A DNA stretch of 64,000 nucleotides from CALLCD01 sp039196965 (GTDB taxonomy: Bacteria; Pseudomonadota; Alphaproteobacteria; Caulobacterales; Hyphomonadaceae), in the NCBI GenBank assembly GCA_039196965.1, contig JBCCUK010000018.1:20561-84560 (forward strand), given 5' to 3'. This document shows, in pieces, positions 17,477 to 26,852 of the stretch (positions are counted from its first letter, which is position 1; each line of letters begins with the position of its first letter). The position numbers and the translations under genes are program-made. A model generated the notes under the pieces. It was given only the letters and a program-made list of their open reading frames with translations, was not told the DNA's origin and did not search any database.

Positions 17477-18060
17477 AACGCCTGAAGCTTGCTATTCTGA
17501 TTTCCGGTCGCGGCTCAAATATGGAGGCGATCCTGAAGGCCTGCTCAGCTCCAGATTATCCAGCTGAGCCCGTTCTCGTCCTTTCCAACCGCCCGAAAGC
17601 TGCTGGCCTCGATATTGCGCATAATCTTAATGTGCGGACTGCGACGGTCGATCACAAGCCTTTCGGCGAGGATCGTGAAGCCTTCGAAAGAGAAATAGAT
17701 ACGGCTCTTAGCCGGGCCGGAGCCGAGATCGTTGCGCTTGCCGGCTTCATGCGCGTCCTGACGCCCTGGTTTGTCGACCGATGGGAAGGCAGGCTCATCA
17801 ATATTCATCCATCACTTTTACCCAAGTATCCCGGTCTCTATACCCATGCCCGAGCCTTGGAAGCCGGTGACGCGGAACATGGATGCAGTGTTCATTGGGT
17901 GACAATTGGCGTCGATACAGGCGACGTCATCGATCAGGTGCGAATAAACATTCTGCCAACAGATACCCCGGAAAGCCTTGCCGAACGTCTGCTTCCCGTC
18001 GAGCACGCGCTATACCCTAAAGCTCTGGCAAAAGCTTGCCGATCTTTGGTCACCGCCTAA
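17473..18060 (+). CDS. purN: Phosphoribosylglycinamide formyltransferase
   Basis: A 195-residue PurN with the N-terminal phosphate-binding ISGRGSN motif, the catalytic INIHPSLLPKYPG segment (Asn and His), and the later catalytic Asp in VDTGDVI. It transfers the formyl group from 10-formyl-THF to GAR. The start is a GTG inside the purM stop (17473), so the pair is translationally coupled. Its TAA overlaps the TAG of the convergent BLUF gene within 18057-18060. Confidence 0.96.
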   Translation: MKRLKLAILISGRGSNMEAILKACSAPDYPAEPVLVLSNRPKAAGLDIAHNLNVRTATVDHKPFGEDREAFEREIDTALSRAGAEIVALAGFMRVLTPWFVDRWEGRLINIHPSLLPKYPGLYTHARALEAGDAEHGCSVHWVTIGVDTGDVIDQVRINILPTDTPESLAERLLPVEHALYPKALAKACRSLVTA

Positions 18061-18509
18061 GCTGCATACACATCCAGATCACGGAATGCCGATAGAAAAG
18101 ACATCAGCATGACTTTCAGCTTCGGTGCATCGTCCATGGCAACACCCTGACCGATCGCGCTCGCCAGCATGTTCAGATCGATGAACTGCCGTTTCTGAAC
18201 CTTGGTAAGCCCCTCAAAACTCCGACAAGCCATTTGCCATGCACCAAACTGACGATCCGCAACCGTTTCATCGGCAAGCACGATGGCCCGCATATGGCGT
18301 TCATCTTTCGAGATACGCTCAAAGCATGAGCGAACCGCGCTTTCAGCCCCCTCCAGCACCTGAAAAAAGCAGCCATCGTGGTAAATCAGCATGCCTGTAA
18401 TGCCGTCCCGGGCATTATTCCGCTTCGCAGCAAAAAGTATGCTTTCGAGCACTTGCGGCTCCAAGTACCACTTTGCGGAACTGATATAGACAAGCCTGTG
18501 CATTGCCAA
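18057..18509 (-). CDS. BLUF-domain blue-light photoreceptor
   Basis: A 150-residue single-domain BLUF protein. The flavin-binding residues expected for the family are present: Tyr8 in RLVYISSA, Asn32 in the KRNNARDGITGMLIY segment, and Gln50 in CFFQVLEG. The conserved DERHMR follows. There is no attached output domain (no EAL, GGDEF or cyclase), so it must act on a partner protein through its C-terminal helices (about residues 100-150). It is transcribed alone, in the same direction as ndk, and converges with purN. A diguanylate cyclase and a photolyase lie 12-14 kb away, but no link is visible. Confidence 0.93.
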   Translation of the reverse strand: MAMHRLVYISSAKWYLEPQVLESILFAAKRNNARDGITGMLIYHDGCFFQVLEGAESAVRSCFERISKDERHMRAIVLADETVADRQFGAWQMACRSFEGLTKVQKRQFIDLNMLASAIGQGVAMDDAPKLKVMLMSFLSAFRDLDVYAA

Positions 18510-18573
18510 CCGACACCCCTCGATCGTGCAGAGTGGGTTTCTTACACGGAAGGCAATAAAAAACAGCTTAACG

Positions 18574-18604
18574 AAACTCGTGAGTTTGCAGCCTGAACTG
18601 CAAA
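18574..18604 (-). terminator. Possible ndk terminator with two short hairpins
   Basis: Immediately after the ndk stop, reading the minus strand, a 7-bp stem (18598-18604 with 18585-18591) is followed by an overlapping symmetrical stem (18574-18587). A run of U (minus strand, about 18556-18563) lies 10-20 nt further on. The stems are AT-rich and the U run is distant, so the call is tentative. Confidence 0.35.
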
Positions 18605-19027
18605 TCAGCCGATAATGTCAGCCTCGGAGAAGAACTGTCCGATCTCAATAGCGGCATTCTCGACACTGTCTGATCCGTGAGCGGAATTTTCGCCGATGGA
18701 ATTCGCGAACAGCTTCCGGATCGTTCCATCGTCGGCTTCCTCCGGGTTGGTCGCACCCATCACCTTACGATACCGCGCAACGGCATCTTCGCCTTCCAGG
18801 ACCTGCACGACGACTGGTGCCGACGTCATGAAATCGACGAGTTCCCCGAAAAAAGGGCGTTCCTTGTGGATATCGTAAAACCGTTCTGCCTGTGCTCTTG
18901 TCATTCGTATACGGCGCTGGGCGATAATTCTTAGCCCTCCATCCTCGATGACCTTGTTGATTGCGCCGGTAAGGTTTCTTTCCGTTGCATCGGGTTTGAT
19001 AATGGAGAATGTACGCTGGATGGCCAT
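18605..19027 (-). CDS. ndk: Nucleoside diphosphate kinase
   Basis: A 140-residue NDK that moves phosphate from ATP to other NDPs. The family signature with the catalytic His (NSIGENSAHGSDS) lies near residue 117, and FSIIKPDA is at the N terminus. The length is standard. It is encoded upstream of the BLUF gene on the same strand; the upstream gap to the small membrane protein gene (19028-19145) probably contains both divergent promoters. Confidence 0.97.
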   Translation of the reverse strand: MAIQRTFSIIKPDATERNLTGAINKVIEDGGLRIIAQRRIRMTRAQAERFYDIHKERPFFGELVDFMTSAPVVVQVLEGEDAVARYRKVMGATNPEEADDGTIRKLFANSIGENSAHGSDSVENAAIEIGQFFSEADIIG

Positions 19028-19145
19028 TATAAGAAGGTCCTGTATTTATGGGGAAGCTGTCTTGGCGCGGCCTATAGCCGGGGGGCTCTATTGGTGCAAG
19101 TGGCAGATGTCTTTGTGCCAAAATCTTCGAGAGGACATTTTAAAC

Positions 19146-19334
19146 ATGATTGCGATCTGGAAATTGCTTTTTGCCGGCGCGACGCTGCTGATACTAATGA
19201 TGGCAGGCCTGTTCGTCTGGGATCAGCCTATACCGCCTACGCTGGGTAAGGCACTCGTCACGCTCCTCATCGCCTCATTGGCGCTGTTTATTCTCAGAGG
19301 TATGATTGGACCGAGACGCTCAAAAAAGAGCTAG
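19146..19334 (+). CDS. Small two-helix membrane protein
   Basis: A 62-residue ORF from ATG 19146 with two predicted transmembrane helices (about residues 5-24 and 34-52) joined by a short Trp/Pro-containing loop and ending in a basic GPRRSKKS tail. An upstream GAGAGGA-like sequence can serve as ribosome-binding site. It lies between the divergent ndk and convergent holC genes, ending 2 nt before the holC stop. That fit, together with the hydrophobic pattern, argues for a real gene. I do not recognise a family. Confidence 0.6.
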   Translation: MIAIWKLLFAGATLLILMMAGLFVWDQPIPPTLGKALVTLLIASLALFILRGMIGPRRSKKS

Positions 19335-19336
19335 GA

Positions 19337-19810
19337 TCACTTTCCCGCCTCTTTCCATCCGCCACGCCCCATCTGTTGGAAGTAGCGTACCGTTTGTCCG
19401 GCATCCTTGGCACTCTTAAATTGCGTTCGAGCAAGATCGCGTGTGGCCTGATCGCCTCCATCGAACATCACCATACAGCGCTCAAAGGGTGCATCTATGG
19501 CGAGGTCGACACCATCCATCAGCAAGCAGACGGACGCTTGGTTCAGGTTCTCAACGTTTTCTGAGATCAACACCGGTTGAGCAGCGGGATCGAGCCCCTC
19601 CGCTTCCAGCCGGCCATGGGGCAGAAAGCTGCCGTCGGCATAAGTCCAAAGCGCCTCATCCAGTGCGGCGCGGCGCTCTGGCCGCTCACTTACCGCCAGC
19701 ACCCGCCATCCACGCTCCAGGCATTTTTCCATAAGTGGGCCAATGGCCTGTTCAAGCGTCGTTCGTTCAAGATGGTAAAACCACCACTCTGGAAGAAGTT
19801 CCTCGCTCAT
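19337..19810 (-). CDS. holC: DNA polymerase III subunit chi
   Basis: A 157-residue HolC. The N-terminal WWFYHLERTTLEQAIGPLMEKC motif, the RVLAVSERPERRAALDEALWTY segment and the FLPHG motif match the family. Chi binds SSB and ties the clamp loader to single-stranded DNA. It follows pepA by 14 nt on the same strand, an arrangement conserved in proteobacteria. Confidence 0.95.
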   Translation of the reverse strand: MSEELLPEWWFYHLERTTLEQAIGPLMEKCLERGWRVLAVSERPERRAALDEALWTYADGSFLPHGRLEAEGLDPAAQPVLISENVENLNQASVCLLMDGVDLAIDAPFERCMVMFDGGDQATRDLARTQFKSAKDAGQTVRYFQQMGRGGWKEAGK

Positions 19811-19824
19811 GGTGCAGCGGTCAT

Positions 19825-21291
19825 CTACCCTTCATAATTGTCCTGAATCCATCGGCTGAGGAGGCGTGGCCCGAAACCGGATGCCCAACTCGGATCCGTT
19901 GCAGGCTTCTGATCGTTCACCCACGCCACACCGGCGATATCAAGATGGCTCCAGGGCATACCGTCATTTACGAAGCGCTTCAGGAATTGCGCCGCCGTAA
20001 TCGATCCGGCTGTCCGCCCACCGATATTCCGCATGTCGGCAAACTTCGACTTAAGAAGCCGGTCGTATTCTGGCCCCATGGGAAGCCGCCACACCCGCTC
20101 TCCGGACGCCTCACCGGCCGCGCTCAACTGTTCACACATTTCGTCATCGGATGAAAACATACCCGCATGGTGGTGTCCGAGAGAGATGATGATTGCGCCT
20201 GTTAACGTTGCGAGATCGACCATGCATTTAGGCTTCTCGTATTCCTGCGCGTACCAGAGCACATCGGCGAGAACGAGGCGGCCTTCGGCGTCGGTATTCT
20301 GAACTTCGATGGTTTGACCGGACGCAGAGTGCAGAATATCGCCAGGCCGGATCGCATCCCCATCGGGCATATTCTCCACAAGCCCCACCAGGCCAACGAC
20401 ATTGGCTTTAGCTTTTCTGGCTGCAAGTGCCTTGATGGTTCCGGCTACGGCTGCTGCACCGCCCATATCTCCGCGCATATCTTCCATGCCAGCACCGGGT
20501 TTAAGTGAAATACCACCGGTGTCAAAGCAGACACCTTTGCCAATAAGAGCGACGGGCTTTTCGGTCGCCTTACCACCCTTCCAGCGCATGATACCGAGCT
20601 TCGATTCCTTAACCGAGCCCTGCCCCACACCGAGCATTGAGCCCATTTTCAGCTTGGTCAGCTCTTTTTCGCCGAGGATTTCGACCTCTACCCCGAGTTC
20701 TTCGAGCTTCTTGAGCTCATCGGCAAAAGTTGCCGGATAAAGATGGCTCGGCGGAGCATTCACGAGGTCGCGAGCAAAGTAGGTACCATCCACTTCGGCA
20801 TTCAGCGGTTTGAATGCCGCGCGCGCATCCTTTGGATCCTCGGTGACAAGCGTAACAGTGTTCAAGCTGGGCTTGGCGTCACTGGTCAACTTCGTGAAGA
20901 ACTCATCGTATCGATAGGCTGCGAGCCTGGCACCCGCAGCTGCATTGGCAGCCCCATCGGGATCGTCGACATTCAGCGACAGCGACTTGAAGCCCACCAT
21001 TGACTGGCTCTTCACCAGTTCCGCGCCAATGCGCTGGTGCGTCAGTGCCTCACGATCTGCCGATTGACCACCACCGATAAGGATACAGCGCTTCGCCGGA
21101 AGACCGTCTGGCAAGACCACCGAAACCTGCTGGCCGAGTTTTCCGGAAAAACGACCGCCCTTTAACGCCGTCTCCAGCAAACCGCTGCTCGCCTCATTCA
21201 GCTCGGTAGCTGATTTTGGTAATTTCCCGCTCTCATCGACAATGAAAGCAGCAATATCAGCTGTTGCTGCATCGGCGAACTTGATTTTCAT
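19825..21291 (-). CDS. pepA: Leucyl aminopeptidase (M17)
   Basis: A 488-residue M17 aminopeptidase. The catalytic C-terminal domain shows LIGKGVCFDTGGISLKPG (metal-binding Lys and Asp), MRGDMGGAAAV and the signature NTDAEGRLVLAD (Asp, Glu and Arg). It removes N-terminal residues from peptides and in some bacteria also binds DNA. It forms an operon with holC. Divergent lptF starts 105 bp away. Confidence 0.96.
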   Translation of the reverse strand: MKIKFADAATADIAAFIVDESGKLPKSATELNEASSGLLETALKGGRFSGKLGQQVSVVLPDGLPAKRCILIGGGQSADREALTHQRIGAELVKSQSMVGFKSLSLNVDDPDGAANAAAGARLAAYRYDEFFTKLTSDAKPSLNTVTLVTEDPKDARAAFKPLNAEVDGTYFARDLVNAPPSHLYPATFADELKKLEELGVEVEILGEKELTKLKMGSMLGVGQGSVKESKLGIMRWKGGKATEKPVALIGKGVCFDTGGISLKPGAGMEDMRGDMGGAAAVAGTIKALAARKAKANVVGLVGLVENMPDGDAIRPGDILHSASGQTIEVQNTDAEGRLVLADVLWYAQEYEKPKCMVDLATLTGAIIISLGHHHAGMFSSDDEMCEQLSAAGEASGERVWRLPMGPEYDRLLKSKFADMRNIGGRTAGSITAAQFLKRFVNDGMPWSHLDIAGVAWVNDQKPATDPSWASGFGPRLLSRWIQDNYEG

Positions 21292-21396
21292 GTGCTAACT
21301 CCAGTTTTCGGCAAACTAGCTTCGCCGCAGCTTTGCGCAACTCGCTAACAGCCGATAGGGGAAAATGGAACCGGCAACGCCTGTGACGGGACAAAT

Positions 21397-22494
21397 ATGA
21401 CGCAAATCCAGCAATATATCTTTATTGATAGCTTGCGCTCACTGGCCGTTATCCTGTCAGGGCTGATTATTATGGCCTTGCTTACTCAAGGCTTGAGCCA
21501 AAGTGAGCTGCTGCTCGAAAACGGCCAATCTGCCGCGATCTATTTAAAAGTGGTTTTTCTGGGAACGCCGAAAATTCTTGGTCTTCTCATCCCCTTGGGA
21601 ATGTTTGTCGCTGTATCTTGGTCGTTGAACAGGATTCATAGGGATTCCGAGATCGTTGTTGCCCAAGCGTCAGGAATGACAACATGGCAAGTCGCATCCC
21701 CTGTTCTGCGGCTGGCAGCATTGGTCGCCATTCTCCAACTCGTCACAAACCTTTGGCTTCAGCCGGCGGCGCAACGGGAAATGCGCGAAACGCTCCACGA
21801 GGCCAAAGTAGATCTTGCAAGTACCCTTATAAGACCCGGAGAGTTCACAACAGCAGGACCCGATCTAACATTTTACGCAAGAGACAATCTCGGCGGCACC
21901 CTCGTTGGTTTAATTATTTCTGATGAGGGCAGCGAGGCAGCAGACTACCTTTCAACGACTGGCCGAATTACGAAGATCGATGAGCAGCCCGTGCTTGTTT
22001 TGCAAGATGGAGAAATTCATCAGATCGAAGAAACAGGAGGGTTATCTGTTCTCAAATTCGATCAATACATGTTTGATCTTGCGCCTTTCGTGCAGGAGGA
22101 GTCTGAAATCTACTTCAAGGCATCCGACAGATATCTGAATGAACTTACCAATATTGATCCTACCAACCATTATGAAGCTGCAAATGCCGTCCGTTTCGTT
22201 GCTGAAGCAAACTATCGCATAACGTCACCGCTATTGACCGCCGCCATGGCGCTGTTTGCTATCTCAGCCGTTTTGGGTGGTGATTACAGACGGTCCGGAT
22301 ACCTCAAACGCATTGGCAAGCTCGGTCTGATCTCATTGACGGCGCTATTCCTTCATCTGGCGGCCAACGCCGTTTCCGTCGAAAACAGCTGGGCAAATCT
22401 GCTCCAATGGCTCGTGCCGATGACATGTATTATCGGCGCGGCTTATGCGCACTTTGCTTCAAGCAACGCAAACATAGAGCCAGCTCCAGTATGA
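21397..22494 (+). CDS. lptF: LPS export permease LptF
   Basis: A 365-residue YjgP/YjgQ-family permease. It has three N-terminal transmembrane helices, a large periplasmic beta-jellyroll (about residues 120-270) and three C-terminal helices. It forms LptB2FG, which extracts lipopolysaccharide from the inner membrane. The stop overlaps the lptG start (ATGA, 22491-22494), giving translational coupling. The start is ATG at 21397. Confidence 0.94.
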   Translation: MTQIQQYIFIDSLRSLAVILSGLIIMALLTQGLSQSELLLENGQSAAIYLKVVFLGTPKILGLLIPLGMFVAVSWSLNRIHRDSEIVVAQASGMTTWQVASPVLRLAALVAILQLVTNLWLQPAAQREMRETLHEAKVDLASTLIRPGEFTTAGPDLTFYARDNLGGTLVGLIISDEGSEAADYLSTTGRITKIDEQPVLVLQDGEIHQIEETGGLSVLKFDQYMFDLAPFVQEESEIYFKASDRYLNELTNIDPTNHYEAANAVRFVAEANYRITSPLLTAAMALFAISAVLGGDYRRSGYLKRIGKLGLISLTALFLHLAANAVSVENSWANLLQWLVPMTCIIGAAYAHFASSNANIEPAPV

Positions 22495-23606
22495 TAGGTT
22501 TCGGGCGCATCGAAAGATATATTTTCGTAGAGTGCCTGAGAGCCCTCATGCTCGTTCTGAGCATAATTATGGCCGCTGTTATTGTTGTGGACCTCGTCGA
22601 GCAAATGCGGACCGTCGGAACCCGTATCGAGCTTGGCCTTTTCAGCGCGCTCTATTTGTCCAGTTTAAAACTGCCTCAACTGATTGAGCAATCACTGCCA
22701 TTTGCTGTGCTTGTCGCATCAATGTTGACCTTTAGGAGATTGAGCCGCAGCGCCGAGTTACCCGTAATCCGGGCAAGTGGCTTATCTGCCTGGCGATTTC
22801 TATTCCCATCAGCACTGCTAGCCCTGCTTATTGGTATTGTATCAACAACGGGGCTTTCATCCCTGGGAGCCAAAGCAACATCTGCTTTTGAAAACCGCCG
22901 GGCCGAACTGCTGGATCGACAGGATCCGAGCTTGAGCGTTTTTGATACGGGCATCTGGCTCCGCCTAGGAGATGATATGTCGGAGACGATCATCAAAGCG
23001 GGGTCTGTCGATGACACCGGAACACGCTTTCAGAATGTGAAGTTTATCGAACAGGAACGCGATTTGACCGCCGACGCCGAACCCATGGTTTTTCGCCGGC
23101 GTATAGACGCGAAGCGGGCTATTCTGAGAGATGGATTCTGGCAGCTCGAAGATCTGATCGAAAATGTTCCAGGGGCTCCTGCGCGCCCATTTGATAAACT
23201 GGCCTTGCCGACGGAAATCTCTCAGAGCGATCTTATTGATCGGTTCGCTGCTCCAGGGACGATCAGCTTCTGGCAATTACCTGAGCATATTGAAGAAACC
23301 AAGGCAGCGGGGCTTAACCCGGCACGATACCTTGTTCGTTGGCATTCCTTGCTTGCGTCCCCCGCCCTGATGGTAGCTATGGCGCTCATTGGCGCGTTGG
23401 CATGTCTAAAGCTCGCACGCCTTGGTGGTACTGCTCCGCTCGCTGCTATTGCGACAGCTGGCGCGCTTGGTCTGTTCTTTGTAAATCGCCTTGCTTTCGG
23501 CCTAGGTTCTATTGGCCTTGCACCGCCTATCGTCGTTGCCTGGACCCCTTCATTATTCGCAATCTTCGCCTGTCTAGCCATTGTCGCCTATCGCGAAGAT
23601 GGCTGA
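22491..23606 (+). CDS. lptG: LPS export permease LptG
   Basis: A 371-residue YjgP/YjgQ-family permease starting MIGFGRIERYIF, with the same layout of helices flanking a periplasmic jellyroll and a six-helix membrane core. It pairs with LptF. The ATG at 22491 lies in the lptF stop; a longer frame begins inside lptF but is less plausible. topA begins 60 nt downstream. Confidence 0.94.
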   Translation: MIGFGRIERYIFVECLRALMLVLSIIMAAVIVVDLVEQMRTVGTRIELGLFSALYLSSLKLPQLIEQSLPFAVLVASMLTFRRLSRSAELPVIRASGLSAWRFLFPSALLALLIGIVSTTGLSSLGAKATSAFENRRAELLDRQDPSLSVFDTGIWLRLGDDMSETIIKAGSVDDTGTRFQNVKFIEQERDLTADAEPMVFRRRIDAKRAILRDGFWQLEDLIENVPGAPARPFDKLALPTEISQSDLIDRFAAPGTISFWQLPEHIEETKAAGLNPARYLVRWHSLLASPALMVAMALIGALACLKLARLGGTAPLAAIATAGALGLFFVNRLAFGLGSIGLAPPIVVAWTPSLFAIFACLAIVAYREDG

Positions 23607-23666
23607 GAGTCTCCTTGACAGGGCCAGACCGAGACACCAGTTTCCGGCCCGCGAAAGGTCCTCCCA

Positions 23667-26234
23667 ATGAAAGTTGTCGTCGTCGAGTCGCCCGCCAAGG
23701 CCAAAACGATCAACAAATATCTTGGCTCTGGCTACAAGGTGCTTGCCTCCTACGGTCACATACGTGACCTACCGTCAAAGGATGGATCAGTAGATCCTGA
23801 GAATGACTTTGCCATGGTCTGGCAAGCCGATTCCAAATCAACAGCCCGGATAAGAGAGATCGCTGAAGCGGTGAAAGGCGCAGAGAAGCTCGTTCTTGCG
23901 ACCGACCCCGATCGCGAGGGCGAAGCGATTTCTTGGCATTTGCTCGAAGCTTTGAAGAATCGGCGGGTTCTGAAAGACGTGGATATTGAACGCGTTGTCT
24001 TCAATGCGATCACCAAGACTGCGGTAACGGAGGCCATGGCTGCCCCGCGCGACATAGATTCAGAACTTGTAGATGCCTACCTTGCCCGACGCGCCCTAGA
24101 CTACCTTGTTGGCTTCAATCTATCGCCGGTCCTTTGGCGAAAGCTACCAGGTTCAAGGTCAGCAGGACGCGTCCAGTCCGTCGCGCTGCGAATCATCTGC
24201 CAGCGCGAATTGGAGATCGAGACCTTCAAGCCGGAAGAGTACTGGCAGATCAAAGCCGAGCTTCGTGCGCCAGATGGAACAAATTTCAACACAAGGCTCT
24301 ATGCCCTTGACGGCAAAACGCTGAAGAAATTTGACCTTCCCAACGAAGCTGCCGCTTCAGAAGCACTCGCAGCTGTGAAGGTTGGTGGCTATTCCGTCGC
24401 CAGCGTGGAGGCAAAGCCGGTCAAACGCCGCCCGCCACCGCCCTTCATCACCTCGACCCTGCAACAGGAAGCCTCGCGGAAAATCGGATTCAACGCGAAG
24501 CGCACCATGCAGGCGGCTCAGAAACTATACGAGGCCGGGCGCATCACTTATATGCGGACAGACGGTGTGAACATGGCGGAGGAAGCCTATGCTGCCGCGC
24601 GTTCATCCATCCAGTCGCTATATGGCGCGCAGTATCTCCCCGAAAAAACCCGCCGCTATTCCTCCAAGGCAAAGAACGCCCAAGAGGCGCACGAAGCCAT
24701 CAGGCCGACAGACTTTTCACTCCACCCTGAAAAGTACCATGAAAACGACGGCGATCTGAAAAAGCTCTACACGCTAATCTGGCGGCGCGCTGTGGCGTCA
24801 CAAATGGAAGATGCGAGACTGGAGCGCACAACCATTGATCTTGCCTCGGCTGACAAGCGAGTAACCCTTCGTGCTACCGGGCAGGTCGTGACCTTTGACG
24901 GGTTTATTCGCCTCTACACCGAAGGGCGAGACGATGCGGACAATGAAAATGAAGAAGCGCGCCTGCCAAAACTCGCAGAAGGTCAGCATTGCGATCTGAT
25001 TCAAGCCGTAAGCTCACAACACTTCACCGAGCCTCCACCTCGATACTCAGAGGCTTCCCTTGTGAAGCGCCTGGAAGAACTCGGCATTGGCCGCCCTTCG
25101 ACCTATGCATCGACCCTGTCGACCCTCGAAGACCGCGGTTATGTTCGGATTGATCAGAAACGCCTTATCCCTGAAGACAAGGGTCGCCTTGTCACCGCGT
25201 TCCTCGAGAATTTCTTCTCCCGCTATGTGGAGTACGACTTCACAGCTGATCTAGAGGAGAAGCTCGACGTTATTTCTGACGGGAAGCTCGACTGGAAATC
25301 CTTCCTTCGCGAGTTCTGGGTCCAGTTTGAATCCCATGTTGGCGAAACGAAGGATCTTCGCGTCAGTCAGGTCCTGGATGCCCTTAATGAGACTTTGGGC
25401 ACCTATGTGTTCCCCGCGGTCGACAGTGAAGGCAACACCAAGGAAAACCCTCGCCTCTGTCCACTCTGCAATGAAGGCGAGCTATCCTTGAAGCTCGGTC
25501 GAGGCGGTGCCTTTGTCGGCTGTGGTCGTTATCCGGACTGTAAGTTCACCCGGTCCTTCTCAGCCAGCGCTGATCAAGACAGTGTAATCAATCCCGATGG
25601 GGAAGAACTTGGTATTCACCCGGATGCCGGTGTGCCCATGTTCCTGAAATCTGGTCGCTTCGGACCTTATGTTGAGATGACTGAGAACGGCGAAGAAAAG
25701 CCGAAACGGTCTTCGATACCCAAAGGCGTCGATCCGAAATCTGTCGGTGCCGAGCTGGCGGCGAAGCTCTTGTCCCTACCTCGCACCGTGGGCACACATC
25801 CCGAAGACGGTGAGCCTATCGTCGCCAATCTCGGTCGCTATGGTCCCTATGTGCAGCACCAGAAAACCTACGCCAATCTCTCAGACTTCAATGATCTTTT
25901 CGACGTAGGACTGAACCGCGCCGTAACACTCATTGCTGAGAAACGAGCCAATCCTAGAGGACGCGGTGCCTCCACAGCAAAAGTTCTCAAAGACCTTGGC
26001 GAACATCCTAGTGATGGCGGTCCAATACAGGTATTGGAGGGGCGGTACGGACCTTATGTGAAGCACGGAAAGATCAACGCGACGATACCGAAAGACTGGG
26101 ATCCGGCAGACGTAAATGTTGATCAGGCGCTTGAGCTGATCGCCGAAAAAGCCGCTAAGAAAGGTGCGAAAAAGAAGAAGGCTCCAGCAAAAAAGAAAGC
26201 CACTGCAAAGAAGAAGGCCGCTGCGAAAGAGTGA
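23667..26234 (+). CDS. topA: DNA topoisomerase I
   Basis: An 855-residue type IA topoisomerase. It contains an N-terminal Toprim domain (VVVESPAKAKTI and ATDPDREGEAI), the catalytic Tyr295 in ITYMRTDG, one CxxC...C...C zinc-ribbon module (CPLCNEGE... GCGRYPDCKF) and several topoisomerase C-terminal repeats (RFGPYVE, RYGPYVQ, RYGPYVK). It ends in a Lys/Ala-rich tail (about 35 residues) of the kind that contacts DNA. It relaxes negative supercoils. dprA, which often precedes topA, is absent. Confidence 0.97.
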   Translation: MKVVVVESPAKAKTINKYLGSGYKVLASYGHIRDLPSKDGSVDPENDFAMVWQADSKSTARIREIAEAVKGAEKLVLATDPDREGEAISWHLLEALKNRRVLKDVDIERVVFNAITKTAVTEAMAAPRDIDSELVDAYLARRALDYLVGFNLSPVLWRKLPGSRSAGRVQSVALRIICQRELEIETFKPEEYWQIKAELRAPDGTNFNTRLYALDGKTLKKFDLPNEAAASEALAAVKVGGYSVASVEAKPVKRRPPPPFITSTLQQEASRKIGFNAKRTMQAAQKLYEAGRITYMRTDGVNMAEEAYAAARSSIQSLYGAQYLPEKTRRYSSKAKNAQEAHEAIRPTDFSLHPEKYHENDGDLKKLYTLIWRRAVASQMEDARLERTTIDLASADKRVTLRATGQVVTFDGFIRLYTEGRDDADNENEEARLPKLAEGQHCDLIQAVSSQHFTEPPPRYSEASLVKRLEELGIGRPSTYASTLSTLEDRGYVRIDQKRLIPEDKGRLVTAFLENFFSRYVEYDFTADLEEKLDVISDGKLDWKSFLREFWVQFESHVGETKDLRVSQVLDALNETLGTYVFPAVDSEGNTKENPRLCPLCNEGELSLKLGRGGAFVGCGRYPDCKFTRSFSASADQDSVINPDGEELGIHPDAGVPMFLKSGRFGPYVEMTENGEEKPKRSSIPKGVDPKSVGAELAAKLLSLPRTVGTHPEDGEPIVANLGRYGPYVQHQKTYANLSDFNDLFDVGLNRAVTLIAEKRANPRGRGASTAKVLKDLGEHPSDGGPIQVLEGRYGPYVKHGKINATIPKDWDPADVNVDQALELIAEKAAKKGAKKKKAPAKKKATAKKKAAAKE

Positions 26235-26248
26235 AGTGAGCCCGATCC

Positions 26249-26713
26249 ATGCCACCTATTGTCCGCGCCGCGAAACGCGAAGAGCTTCCAATTTTAAAGG
26301 CTTTCGAGCAGGGTATTATCGTCGCCGAACGACCCTATGATCACACTCTGAAGCCTGATCCTATAAGTTACTACGATCTTGGCGAACTGATTGAGTCACA
26401 AGACGCCGAGGTTGCCGTGGCTGAGCTTGATGGCGAACTCGTTGCATCCGGCTACGCCAAGAAGAGACGTTCTAAATCTTATGTGTCTCCGGAGTTCCAC
26501 GCCTTTATTGGGTTTTTGTATGTTGTCCCCCAGCATAGGGGTAAAGGCGTCAACAATCTTGTCCTAGATCATTTGTTCGGTTGGGCGACAGAGCAAGGCC
26601 TTTCGGAGATCCACCTAACCGTCTACTCGGGCAATGACGCTGCCTTACGAGCATACGAAAAAGCTGGCTTCAAGCCCTACACAATCGATATGCGGCTGAA
26701 CCTGGAAGAGTAA
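26249..26713 (+). CDS. GNAT-family N-acetyltransferase
   Basis: A 154-residue GNAT-fold protein. The acetyl-CoA-binding motif A is visible as VVPQHRGKGV followed by the LVLDHLFGWA helix, and motif B as YSGNDAALRAYEKAGF. The substrate cannot be read from the sequence. The gene starts 14 nt after topA and may be cotranscribed. Confidence 0.88.
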   Translation: MPPIVRAAKREELPILKAFEQGIIVAERPYDHTLKPDPISYYDLGELIESQDAEVAVAELDGELVASGYAKKRRSKSYVSPEFHAFIGFLYVVPQHRGKGVNNLVLDHLFGWATEQGLSEIHLTVYSGNDAALRAYEKAGFKPYTIDMRLNLEE

Positions 26714-26802
26714 TTCCTCCGCCCAATGTATCAGATTATCTTCGAGTACTGGTGTCGTCGCCCAATCTTTGAATAGAAACGTCGTGCGGAGCGAAGTTTG
26801 GC

Positions 26803-26818
26803 GATGTCGCAAGACATC
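26803..26818 (+). other. Perfect 6-bp hairpin with GCAA tetraloop
   Basis: GATGTC (26803-26808) and GACATC (26813-26818) enclose the tetraloop GCAA, a stable GNRA loop. It lies 34 nt upstream of the beta-barrel-like gene start. No U tract follows. It may be a leader stem. Confidence 0.3.
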
Positions 26819-26852
26819 TGCTTGAATGCGGATGGGAGGCTGGTCTCACCCT

